Assembly (NCBI GenBank): GCA_035541775.1
Contig: DATKMP010000162.1
Location: 1-16,692 of the forward strand
Length of the DNA stretch: 16,692 nucleotides
From: DATKMP01 sp035541775
GTDB taxonomy: Bacteria > Bacteroidota > Ignavibacteria > UBA10030
Reading direction: 5' to 3'
This document shows, piece by piece, positions 1 through 6,437 of the stretch (within the stretch, counting starts at the first letter, position 1; every line of letters starts with the position of its first letter). Made by a program: the position numbers and the translations under genes. Under the pieces are notes generated by a model. That model worked only from the letters and a program-made list of their open reading frames with translations. It searched no databases and was not told the origin of the DNA.

Positions 1-146
1 TCAAACACTGCTGTCCGGTGGTCGGGCGCATATTTTCTTTGCATGTCGTGAAGAATATTTTTCCACGATGCCTGCTGGGCAGCCAGCGCGAAAGGGAAGA
101 CAAAGAAAAGATAAAATGCTGTTATTGTTTTTAGTCTGTTATTCAT
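1..146 (-). CDS. N-terminus of a secreted protein (cut by window edge)
   Basis: Only the first 48 residues lie in the window. They begin MNNRLKTITAFYLFFVFPFA, a typical signal peptide with a basic start and a hydrophobic core, and a likely cleavage after LAA (before QQASW). The mature part seen is short: QASWKNILHDMQRKYAPDHR followed by TAVF. The pattern 'KYAPD-R-AVF' is reminiscent of the first strand of SH3-like domains that precede NlpC/P60 peptidases, but this is a weak impression from few residues. The ATG is at 144-146 and no strong ribosome binding site precedes it. The product is exported to the periplasm or beyond. Its function cannot be assigned from this fragment. Confidence 0.75.
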   Translation of the reverse strand, partial: MNNRLKTITAFYLFFVFPFALAAQQASWKNILHDMQRKYAPDHRTAVF

Positions 147-198
147 AGCAAATTCATGCGTGCAGAAATATAACAGATTTCTTGAGAGTGTGCAATGT

Positions 199-283
199 CA
201 GTTTGAGCTTGTCGAAGACTGCATAATAATCTGTCACACTTCGACCCGCCAAAAGGATGACGGGCAAGCATGCTCAGTGTGAC
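199..283. repeat. Nested inverted-repeat element between two genes
   Basis: Several inverted repeats are packed here. GTCACACT (233-240) pairs perfectly with AGTGTGAC (276-283). GTCGAAG (211-217) pairs with CTTCGAC (239-245). CAGT (199-202) faces ACTG (218-221). The motif CTTCGAC plus GCTCAG, also present inverted as GAGCTTGTCGAAG, resembles the short palindromic dispersed repeats (core CTTCGACAAGCTCAG) that I recall as common between genes in many bacteria. Here the second copy is split by about 26 bases. The right arm overlaps the last codons and stop of the hydrolase gene at 274. On the minus strand the large hairpin could act as its transcript end, though no clear T-run follows. Confidence 0.55.
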
Positions 284-921
284 TGATTCTCTAACTGTGC
301 GCGAAGCCATTCTGCCGTATCGTTCAAGCTTTCTTCGCTGATCGTGTGGCCGATGGGATATTCTTTATAGTGAAGCCGTGCTTGTGTTTTGGCGAGTAGT
401 TCGTTTGCGCGTGATCCAAGTTCTACAGGAACCACCGGATCGTACGTTCCGTGCGCAATGAAAAACGATGTCTTTTGTAATTCCTGCCAGCGATAATCGA
501 TGCCGGCGTTTTCGGGCAGTAATCCTGAATGGACAACAGCGCCGCGAATTTTTTCCGGATGCGCCAGCGCGAGCACGAGCGACATCATCGCGCCCATGCT
601 GAACCCGTATAAAAATATGTTCGATGGATCGATGGAATATTTCTTCGGCAGTTCATCGATCACTTCCAACACCTGCCGATAACTTTGCTGCAACTGTCCG
701 GCATCGATGTTTCCGAGATCATTCAAATCGAACCACGTGTAGCCGCCGTAGGGAAACTGCATCGGTGCGCGCACGCTGATAATCTGGAACCGCGGATCGA
801 AGTACGATGCCAATCCCAGCAAATCGTTTTCATCCGTTCCCCTTCCGTGAAGAAGAATCAATGCCGGATGGAGCTCCGTTTGTGTTGAAGGTTTGGGTGC
901 TGCTTTATAAAATAAACTCAT
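274..921 (-). CDS. Carboxylesterase/phospholipase-type alpha/beta hydrolase
   Basis: A 215-residue serine hydrolase of the Abhydrolase_2 (YpfH/lysophospholipase-carboxylesterase) family, probably cytoplasmic because no signal peptide is visible. Counting from the chosen start, the family signature LLHGRGTDE is at about 23-31. The nucleophile is Ser108 in GFSMGAMM, the acid Asp161 in HGTYDPVVP, and the base His192 in PIGHT, so the triad is complete. Length is normal for the family. I chose the ATG at 919-921 over the upstream one at 937-939 because it forms an ATGA overlap with the preceding gene and is preceded by AGGAAAGG at a good distance. It is the last gene of an operon with the GroES-like gene. 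The final residues (QSH) are encoded inside an inverted repeat. The natural ester substrate cannot be told from sequence. Confidence 0.9.
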   Translation of the reverse strand: MSLFYKAAPKPSTQTELHPALILLHGRGTDENDLLGLASYFDPRFQIISVRAPMQFPYGGYTWFDLNDLGNIDAGQLQQSYRQVLEVIDELPKKYSIDPSNIFLYGFSMGAMMSLVLALAHPEKIRGAVVHSGLLPENAGIDYRWQELQKTSFFIAHGTYDPVVPVELGSRANELLAKTQARLHYKEYPIGHTISEESLNDTAEWLRAQLENQSH

Positions 922-1181
922 CGCGGCCTTTCCTGGCAAGGCGGCTGAAAACCGCGATAGGTATCGTAGCGCGAATCGTACGTAATCAAATTAAATTGTT
1001 CATCGCGCAGGGTTCCGCCGGAAGGATACAGATAAAATTTGGAAATGGATGAAGCGGGTTTGGATGAGGGCAAATTATTTTCGGAATAGAACTGCAGAAT
1101 GAAATATCCGTTTCGGAATTCGGCAGTTTTTAATTGTTCATGAATGTGCTCGTGAGAAAAAATATGCAGATCGTCTGTCAT
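918..1181 (-). CDS. Small uncharacterised protein in the GroES-like operon
   Basis: An 87-residue protein that I do not recognise. It begins MTDDLHIFSHEHIHEQLKTA and contains a stretch (GYFILQFYSE) that could form a beta strand. No signal peptide, membrane segment or known motif is visible, and the C-terminus is rich in Pro, Gln and Arg. The case for a real gene is its position: its start overlaps the stop of the GroES-like gene by ATGA (1178-1181), and its stop overlaps the start of the hydrolase by ATGA (918-921), with no other reading frame filling the space. It is therefore likely co-translated with both. The ribosome binding site is weak (GAAGAA), which fits translational coupling. Confidence 0.7.
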   Translation of the reverse strand: MTDDLHIFSHEHIHEQLKTAEFRNGYFILQFYSENNLPSSKPASSISKFYLYPSGGTLRDEQFNLITYDSRYDTYRGFQPPCQERPR

Positions 1182-1567
1182 TGGCGGATGAGTTCTTCAA
1201 TGCCGCCCGGGCGCAGCAACATTAAAATAGAAGAATGCGGAACGATGAGATATTTCTCTTTTTCATATTCCACTTCAATGGCCGCATCGCGAACAAAAAT
1301 GGCAAAGTCGCCTTCTTCTGCTTGCAGCGGCAAATACTTGATCGGATCTTTCGGACTGGTCGACCACGATTCCTGATCGATGTATTGCGGATTCGGCACA
1401 GCATACCCCGGGCCGACACGCACAACATATCCTGCCTGCACTTTATCTTTTTCTTTTACGCCGGGCGGAAGATAGAGACCGTGCGATGTGCGCTCGTTGT
1501 CTTTATCTGGAGCGATCAACACGCGGTCACCGACAAGAATTATTTTTTTATGTGCTTTAACTTCCAT
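1178..1567 (-). CDS. GroES-like co-chaperonin, long Bacteroidota-type variant
   Basis: A 129-residue member of the Cpn10/GroES family. The core is visible in order: GDRVLIAPD (13-21), the mobile-loop region TSHGLYLPP (27-35), AGYVVRVGPG (45-54), EGDFAIFVRDAAIEVEYE (85-102) and the closing strand KYLIVPHSSILML (105-117). Classical GroES is about 95 residues. Here the roof region is enlarged by about 16 residues (55-82, rich in P, W, S and D) and the C-terminus by about 10. I know this long form as a separate Bacteroidota paralogue, usually not next to groEL, and no groEL is seen here. Whether it caps GroEL or does something else is unknown. The start ATG (1565-1567) has only a weak GAGAG behind it and lies just after the tRNA terminator. 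It is first in a three-gene overlapping operon. Confidence 0.88.
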   Translation of the reverse strand: MEVKAHKKIILVGDRVLIAPDKDNERTSHGLYLPPGVKEKDKVQAGYVVRVGPGYAVPNPQYIDQESWSTSPKDPIKYLPLQAEEGDFAIFVRDAAIEVEYEKEKYLIVPHSSILMLLRPGGIEELIRQ

Positions 1568-1577
1568 TGACTCTCAA

Positions 1578-1608
1578 AACAAAAAGAGCACAGAAGATTT
1601 TCTGTGCT
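1578..1608 (-). terminator. Rho-independent terminator behind tRNA-Pro
   Basis: A perfect 9-bp inverted repeat, AGCACAGAA (1587-1595) against TTCTGTGCT (1600-1608), has a 4-base loop. On the minus strand it is followed by CTTTTTGTTTT. It sits 9 bases beyond the tRNA 3' end, so it should end the tRNA transcript. The T-run finishes only about 10 bases before the GroES-like start codon. Confidence 0.85.
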
Positions 1609-1617
1609 GAATGTTTG

Positions 1618-1691
1618 TCGGGACGGCGGGATTTGAACCCGCGACCACTTGCACCCCAAGCAAGTGCGCTACCGGGCTGCGCTACGTCCCG
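1618..1691 (-). tRNA. tRNA-Pro (anticodon GGG)
   Basis: Read on the minus strand, the 74 bases fold as a cloverleaf. The acceptor is CGGGACG paired with CGTCCCG, the D-arm is GCGC/GCGC around AGCCCGGTA, and the anticodon stem is CTTGC/GCAAG with loop TTGGGGT. The T-arm is GCGGG/CCCGC around TTCAAAT, and the discriminator base is A. The anticodon is GGG, reading the proline codons CCC and CCU. The 3' CCA is not encoded (ACAA follows instead), so it must be added after transcription. It has its own promoter and terminator. Confidence 0.95.
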
Positions 1692-1709
1692 TAATAATTT
1701 TGGCTGATT

Positions 1710-1738
1710 AAGATACCGAATTTTTTGCGCCTGTGCAA
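1710..1738 (-). promoter_or_regulatory. Sigma70-like promoter of tRNA-Pro
   Basis: On the minus strand, TTGCAC (1733-1738) and TATCTT (1710-1715) are separated by exactly 17 bases and sit just upstream of the tRNA 5' end at 1691. The -35 box matches 5 of 6 consensus positions and the -10 box 4 of 6. The -35 hexamer is identical to that of the promoter at 11359. Confidence 0.65.
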
Positions 1739-1747
1739 CAATGACCT

Positions 1748-2227
1748 TCACTTTGCCCTTTTCGATAAAGGCAGTTGAAGTTTATCGGCAATCGCATGGG
1801 CGAGTCTTTCTCCGGCAACACCAAACGACCAATAAAACAAATATTGTACGGGATGTTTTTTCTGAATCGATTGGATCGATTGAATCATCAAGCGCTTCGC
1901 TAATCCTTTGCGGCGATATTCCGGCAACACAAGCGCAGAACATAAATATGCCGCATCATATTTTTTTCCCACATGGGTTCGCCGCAGCAATTCTCGTTCT
2001 GAAATTTTCTTATCGATAAACAATTGCATCAGCCGGTGCGACGTGGGAATGATGAGCATCCACGCAATCGGTCCCTTCCGTGTACTTTTTTGCGATATGC
2101 ATGCAGGGTGAATTCTCTTCAGCCGTCCAAGTACGTGTTCATTTACTTGAATTTGTTCAGGGTCGTTCTTTACATCAAAGAATGTTTCGGCGAGACGAAT
2201 CATTCGTTCAAGATTTTCGTTCGACAT
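1748..2227 (-). CDS. GNAT-like N-acetyltransferase
   Basis: A 159-residue protein with the acetyl-CoA-binding motif A of the GNAT fold. The beta strand CSALVLPEY (96-104) runs into the pyrophosphate loop RRKGLA (105-110) and the helix KRLMIQSI. This is the usual R/Q-x-x-G-x-G/A pattern, with Ala in the last place. The first 90 residues are charged and less typical. The C-terminus (YLFYWSFGVAGERLAHAIAD) fits the final strand and helix. The start ATG (2225-2227) follows GGTGAAGG, a fair ribosome binding site. A perfect TTGACA lies about 40 bases upstream but no good -10 box follows at 17 bases. No terminator separates it from the tRNA promoter. The acceptor substrate is unknown, and no membrane segment is seen. 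Confidence 0.75.
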   Translation of the reverse strand: MSNENLERMIRLAETFFDVKNDPEQIQVNEHVLGRLKRIHPACISQKSTRKGPIAWMLIIPTSHRLMQLFIDKKISERELLRRTHVGKKYDAAYLCSALVLPEYRRKGLAKRLMIQSIQSIQKKHPVQYLFYWSFGVAGERLAHAIADKLQLPLSKRAK

Positions 2228-2320
2228 ACCTTCACCTTTTTTCTCCCTGCAAAGAACAAAGATACCGCGAGAATGTCAAGGACAGTGAAGAATACGAGAC
2301 CCGTGTACATTCTCACACCT

Positions 2321-2360
2321 TCAAAATGAAAAGCGGAGAATCTTAAATAAGATTCCCCGC
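2321..2360 (-). terminator. Rho-independent terminator behind the jelly-roll protein gene
   Basis: The arms GCGGAGAATCTTA (2333-2345) and TAAGATTCCCCGC (2348-2360) pair with one mismatch, leaving a very short loop. On the minus strand the hairpin is followed by TTTTCATTTTG. It lies 55 bases beyond the stop codon at 2415 and separates that gene from the acetyltransferase. The 2228-2320 stretch holds nothing else I can support. Confidence 0.8.
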
Positions 2361-2414
2361 CGAAGCGATCATCAACGTTTTCTGTCGTCTCATTCCCCAT
2401 CATCGCATTGAATG

Positions 2415-3485
2415 TTAATCGCCAAAGATCCAATCGAAAATGTTTTTTCCTTCATCTCTCGATTTTTCCATCCACGAATGATTTTTCTTCCATTCCTTAT
2501 AGCGTTCGCGTGTCGTAATGCCGATCGGCCCTTCATAAATTCCTCCCCAGCCGCCGCCATCGAATACTCGAACCGCGATGATATTTTCGGATCCCGGTTT
2601 AAGGACACCTGCAGGAATTGTGTATGCACGAAATTCACTATATTCGTTTTCGTGGCGGCTTCGTAACGGATCGGAAAGCATTTTTCCTGTTCGCCCGACT
2701 TGAACGCCATTGATATATGTTTCATCCAGATCATCGATCTTGCCGAGCAACAGCACCAGTGTTTTTTCCGCACACCAGGACGGCACTTGAAAATGATAAC
2801 GGTACCATGCCATGCCGTCGTAATGCGGATATCCTTGGCTTTCCCAGTATGCCGGTACAAAAATTTTCTTCCAGGAACGATCATCAAATGATGCCCCAGC
2901 CCATTGCGGCACGTCGCCTGTTTTAAATTGCCACCTGCCGAGAAGAGAAATTTCCGGCGATATGCGCTCGCTCGATTCGTACAATCCAATTTTACCCTGG
3001 ACAATTCCGCCGGCAAGCTGGTCGTCATAGACACGCACAGCAATCACATTATCGCCAGCAACGTTGAGAAGATTTCGCGGAACAGCAATGACAATTTCTA
3101 CATTGTAAGCTGTTAAAAAATCGGGAGGGAAACAACCCATGCTGCCGATTTGTTCTCCATTAAGAAATATTTCCGAGACATCATCCACACAGCCCAGGCG
3201 GAGATAGAGTTCTTTTTTCTCCGCCCCTTGCGGAAGCCGAAAATGTTTGCGGTACCATGCATAACCATCGTATCCCGGGTAGCCTTCATCCTCCCATGGA
3301 GACGGGACGAAGATTTCATCCCACTTCGAATCATTGTACGAAACACTTGCACGTTTCGCATCATCGCCAAGTTCGAATTTCCATTTCCCGCGAAGATCGA
3401 GAACAGATTTCCACTCCTCGGCCATGGCCGCGGAAGCGAGAAAGATCGATAGAAGCATCGGCACTATCACCATTCTGCTTTTCAT
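2415..3485 (-). CDS. Secreted protein with two GH2-type jelly-roll (galactose-binding-like) domains
   Basis: A protein of about 356 residues with an N-terminal signal peptide (cleavage probably after AMA, residue 23) and two tandem copies of a beta-sandwich sugar-binding-like domain. Copy 1 (about 31-170) and copy 2 (about 181-330) share the order GKW-F, S-W-IFVP-WE-GYP-YDG-AWYR-HF, DD-ETY/IFLNG-Q-G, and NVIAVRV-D. This is the pattern of the non-catalytic N-terminal domain of GH2 enzymes and of the jelly-roll in sialate O-acetylesterases. No catalytic domain follows; the protein ends in a charged tail (331-357). It probably binds carbohydrate in the periplasm or at the cell surface. Two adjacent ATGs exist (3486-3488 and 3483-3485). 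GAGGG ends one base before the first, so I prefer the second. It stands alone, with its own terminator. Confidence 0.82.
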   Translation of the reverse strand: MKSRMVIVPMLLSIFLASAAMAEEWKSVLDLRGKWKFELGDDAKRASVSYNDSKWDEIFVPSPWEDEGYPGYDGYAWYRKHFRLPQGAEKKELYLRLGCVDDVSEIFLNGEQIGSMGCFPPDFLTAYNVEIVIAVPRNLLNVAGDNVIAVRVYDDQLAGGIVQGKIGLYESSERISPEISLLGRWQFKTGDVPQWAGASFDDRSWKKIFVPAYWESQGYPHYDGMAWYRYHFQVPSWCAEKTLVLLLGKIDDLDETYINGVQVGRTGKMLSDPLRSRHENEYSEFRAYTIPAGVLKPGSENIIAVRVFDGGGWGGIYEGPIGITTRERYKEWKKNHSWMEKSRDEGKNIFDWIFGD

Positions 3486-3500
3486 CATGCCCTCAATTGT

Positions 3501-3926
3501 TTAGCGTGAACTTAATAATGATTTCGTCATCCGTTGGGCCAGCGCGCTGAAGAAGGCATCTTCATCGCGATACTGAGAACCCGCTTCTTCTTTAAACATT
3601 GCCGGATTCGTGAACACCGCTTCTGCCAGGTACGCTTTATAACGAATCACCGGTGTTGCGCCATCGAGAGCGAGACGGTCGATTTCATTCTTGATTCTTG
3701 AAAATTCATCGGCAGGAAGATCCAGCTTGACCATCGTAACGACGGCCAATGCCGATTCCACAATTCCGTTATACCGCGATTCTAATAAGTTGGCATAATT
3801 TTTATCGACCCGTTCTTTTTCGGTAGAAGAATATTTTTGATCGGCCGGATAAAATGTTTGTGCGGATGAGAACGTGCTTACGGCGCCTATCATCAACACT
3901 GCGAGTACCATTTGTTTTTTCTTCAT
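3501..3926 (-). CDS. Small secreted protein of unknown function
   Basis: A 141-residue protein starting MKKKQMVLAVLMIGAVSTFS, a clear signal peptide with likely cleavage after SSA. The mature part is mostly helical by composition, for example KERVDKNYANLLESRYNG, then VVTMVKLDLPADEFSRIKNE, with a charged C-terminus ending KSLLSSR. I recognise no family. The start is the ATG at 3924-3926, preceded by GGAGG at ideal distance; an in-frame TTG at 3938 lies upstream of this ribosome binding site and should not be used. It lies just downstream of a two-component system on the same strand, with a promoter-like region between them, so it may be a target of that system. It lies 15 bases before the jelly-roll gene and could be co-transcribed with it. 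Confidence 0.75.
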   Translation of the reverse strand: MKKKQMVLAVLMIGAVSTFSSAQTFYPADQKYSSTEKERVDKNYANLLESRYNGIVESALAVVTMVKLDLPADEFSRIKNEIDRLALDGATPVIRYKAYLAEAVFTNPAMFKEEAGSQYRDEDAFFSALAQRMTKSLLSSR

Positions 3927-3966
3927 GACATCCTCCAAAATAATTGTGACGTATTGTTGACTGTCT

Positions 3967-4011
3967 GATATATGTTACGCGCACATAACGTAAAAGATGT
4001 CACGCTTACGT
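3967..4011 (-). promoter_or_regulatory. Possible promoter with TTACG motif cluster
   Basis: On the minus strand, TTTACG (3989-3994) and TATATC (3967-3972) are 16 bases apart, each matching 4 of 6 consensus positions. The spacer 3974-3989 is itself an imperfect dyad with GTTA/TAAC ends. TTACG(T) occurs three times here (3975, 3988 inverted, 4006). The region lies between the response regulator gene and the small secreted protein gene. A binding site for that regulator is possible but only inferred. Confidence 0.3.
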
Positions 4012-4040
4012 CAGGAATTGTAAAAGAATGTCATGAAGCA

Positions 4041-4721
4041 TCATGCAATCAATTTATACCCGGTGCCGTGAATGGTAAAAATGATTTTGGGATGGGCAAA
4101 GTCGTCTTCAATTTTTTGCCGGATCTTTAAAATAAAATTATCGATCGTTCGCGTCGTTACCGATTCATCATACCCCCAAATGTTCGTCAAGAGGGTTTCC
4201 CTGCTGACGGCTGCATTTCGATGCTGCCACAGATATTTAAGAATTTCGAATTCTTTCGGTGTCATCGTAAATTCTGTTCCACCTTTGGAGGCGCTGTAAT
4301 TGGAAAAATTCACCGTCACATCGCCAAGGACCATCGTCGTATCGGCTGCGCCCACAGGGACTGCGCGGCGTAGGAGAGCATTCACACGCGCGGTGAGTTC
4401 CCGCACACTGAAGGGTTTTGTAACATAATCGTCCGCGCCCAATTCAAGACCGAGCACTTTATCGATCTCTTCGCTTTTCGCCGTCAGCATCAAAATAGGT
4501 GTTTGAATTCCCTTCTCCCGTACTTTCCGCAGAACATCGAACCCCGATAATTGTGGAAGCATCACATCCAGAATCACAAGATCGAACGACTCGCGGAGCA
4601 ACGCCTGCAATCCGCTGCTGCCGTCTCCTTGTATCGTCATATCGTGCCCTTCGAATTCAAGATTATCGCGCAGTCCGCGCTGCATGTTGGGTTCATCTTC
4701 TACAAGAAGTATACGTGCCAT
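4041..4721 (-). CDS. OmpR/PhoB-family response regulator
   Basis: A 226-residue DNA-binding response regulator. The receiver domain (1-120) has the acidic pair Glu8-Asp9, the phospho-acceptor Asp52 in LVILDVMLP, Thr80 in LMLTAK and Lys102 in YVTKPF, so all switch residues are present. The C-terminal winged helix (about 128-226) shows the PhoB-like pattern: MTPKEFEILKYLWQHRNAAV, then SRETLLTNIWGY, TRTIDNFILKIRQKI and a final GTGYKLI hairpin. It should bind DNA as a dimer at direct repeats after phosphorylation. The start ATG is preceded by AAGGA 8 bases away, inside the region just after the kinase stop. Only 5 bases separate it from the histidine kinase gene, which is surely its partner. No clear terminator follows. 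The signal and targets are unknown. Confidence 0.96.
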   Translation of the reverse strand: MARILLVEDEPNMQRGLRDNLEFEGHDMTIQGDGSSGLQALLRESFDLVILDVMLPQLSGFDVLRKVREKGIQTPILMLTAKSEEIDKVLGLELGADDYVTKPFSVRELTARVNALLRRAVPVGAADTTMVLGDVTVNFSNYSASKGGTEFTMTPKEFEILKYLWQHRNAAVSRETLLTNIWGYDESVTTRTIDNFILKIRQKIEDDFAHPKIIFTIHGTGYKLIA

Positions 4722-4726
4722 GGTGC

Positions 4727-6331
4727 TTATCCTTGATCTGTCGAGTTGGGCCGGTGAACGATCGGAAATAACAGTCGGAAGGTGCTTCCCGATCCCGGCA
4801 TACTGTTCAATTCAATCAATCCACCGTGCGCATTCATGCTGTGACTCACGAGCGAAAGGCCAAGGCCGCTGCCTTTGATGTTGTGTGTCAATCCTGTCGA
4901 TACGCGGTAAAATGTTTCAAAAATTTTTTTGTGATGAAGTTTTTCGATACCGATGCCGTGGTCTTCAACTTCCACGTACACTTGATCGCCGGCACATCCT
5001 GTTGCAATGCGGATATTTTTTTCGCCGGGAGAATACTTAACGGCGTTGTCGAGAATATTAATCAGCGCTTCAGCGATGGTTTCCCGATCGGCTTCTACGG
5101 CCGGCAAGTGTTCCGCACATTGCACAAGAACAGCAAAACCTTCATGTTCTAGAGGGGAGGCGTACGTTTTCATGACACCGGCAACAATTTCATTCAACGA
5201 CACGGTTTCAAAATGATATTGTTTTTTTCCGGCTTCCATCCGAGAAAAATTTAAAATATTATTCACAAGGCGTGTCAGTCGTTCTGTTTCCTGCAAAATG
5301 GTTTCGTAGTATTCTTGTTTCTTTTCTTCCGTCGGAACACGCTTCATCATGAGTGTTTCGGAAAACATTTGAATCAGAGAAAGCGGCGTTCTGAGTTCGT
5401 GCGATACATTGGATACGAAATCCCCTTTTAACCGGACAAGCTCCATTTCTTTTTTCAACGTCCGATAAACAAGCCATACGGATCCAATCAGCAACAAATC
5501 CAACAATCCGATGAGAATAAGATTTCGTTCCGATCTTTCCCGGACAATATCTTCCACGCTTGTTCCGCGTAATCGAATGCCGATGCTGTAACCGGGAAAC
5601 AGCCAGAGGTCTTTGGTTTCACGAAGATCCCCGATGCCGGCGGGCGCTGTCGAAAGCAAGATGCTGCGATTGCGCAGATCGAGCACACCGAGAAGAAATT
5701 CTTCTCCCGCCGCTTGTTCGATTTTTGTGCGAAGAACTTCGGTTAGAAATAATTTTGTATCGATCACAAAGCCGGCGATTTTTTGGCGCGGGGACCGGGA
5801 AGCGGTGACAAACAACAATACTAATTCATGATTCGATGCACTATCTCCGATAATGACAGGTTCGATCTTCCGGTAGCCGGATGACGCATAACGCAATAAT
5901 TTTTCCATTGTCGCCGATTGATCTTGCAATGAAAATTTTGCAAGCCCTTCTTCATGATTTTTCGGAACGGTTTGCATGACAAACGAAAGAGCGCGGCCGG
6001 TAGAATCGGCATAAAAGACGGCTTTCACGGCCGGCCGCTTTTTTAAAAATTGTTTTGTCTCAGCATCGATTTGCTGCGGCGCCGCAAGAAGCGCATTGAT
6101 CTCCCCGGACCAGCTCTGAGCAACATCCAGCGCATATTGGTTGATGGAAAAAAGAATGACGTCGAGTTGTTTATTGTAAATCGATTGAATGAGTTTTTCC
6201 GTCGAACTTAATGAACTTAATTCATACGTCGAATAGATGATTGCCGGCGACAAGGCGATAAGAAAAAATATGACGGCGATCTTTCGTCCGTTTTGCGCTG
6301 GAGATTTTTGATTTTTGTTGTTTTTCTTCAC
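4727..6331 (-). CDS. Membrane sensor histidine kinase
   Basis: A 534-residue sensor kinase. TM1 is at about 17-38 and TM2 at about 270-290, enclosing a periplasmic sensor region of about 230 residues with no recognised domain name. The cytoplasmic part has the H-box NVSHELRTPLSLI with phospho-acceptor His311, the N-box NILDNAVKYS (Asn429), the G1 box DHGIGI (457-462) and the G2 box GSGLGLSLV (487-495), so the ATPase is intact. No separate HAMP domain is evident; the linker from TM2 to the H-box is only about 15 residues. The start is GTG (6329-6331), since an in-frame stop lies 12 bases upstream; the ribosome binding site is weak. A TATAAT (6351-6356, minus strand) could be its -10 box, but I see no good -35 box. 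It heads the operon with the response regulator. Confidence 0.95.
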   Translation of the reverse strand: MKKNNKNQKSPAQNGRKIAVIFFLIALSPAIIYSTYELSSLSSTEKLIQSIYNKQLDVILFSINQYALDVAQSWSGEINALLAAPQQIDAETKQFLKKRPAVKAVFYADSTGRALSFVMQTVPKNHEEGLAKFSLQDQSATMEKLLRYASSGYRKIEPVIIGDSASNHELVLLFVTASRSPRQKIAGFVIDTKLFLTEVLRTKIEQAAGEEFLLGVLDLRNRSILLSTAPAGIGDLRETKDLWLFPGYSIGIRLRGTSVEDIVRERSERNLILIGLLDLLLIGSVWLVYRTLKKEMELVRLKGDFVSNVSHELRTPLSLIQMFSETLMMKRVPTEEKKQEYYETILQETERLTRLVNNILNFSRMEAGKKQYHFETVSLNEIVAGVMKTYASPLEHEGFAVLVQCAEHLPAVEADRETIAEALINILDNAVKYSPGEKNIRIATGCAGDQVYVEVEDHGIGIEKLHHKKIFETFYRVSTGLTHNIKGSGLGLSLVSHSMNAHGGLIELNSMPGSGSTFRLLFPIVHRPNSTDQG

Positions 6332-6437
6332 GCTCTGGTATTATGAAGTAATTATATGTTGATGGAAAAGTATTTCTATCGGCCTGCCAAGCTCTTTCGA
6401 GAAAGCTGTTTGCTATGATGAAATACGTGAAAAAATA

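Noticed and set aside
2390..3043. 217-residue minus-strand ORF overlapping the jelly-roll gene
   Set aside because: It lies on the same strand but in another frame of a gene with a clear duplicated domain; no ribosome binding site or motif supports it.
3927..3938. TTG start for the small secreted protein
   Set aside because: The TTG lies within the Shine-Dalgarno region GGAGG that serves the ATG at 3924-3926.
6390..6407. Inverted repeat AGCTCTTTC/GAAAGCT as a terminator for the CPBP operon
   Set aside because: The stem has a bulge and no T-run follows on either strand, so termination is not supported.
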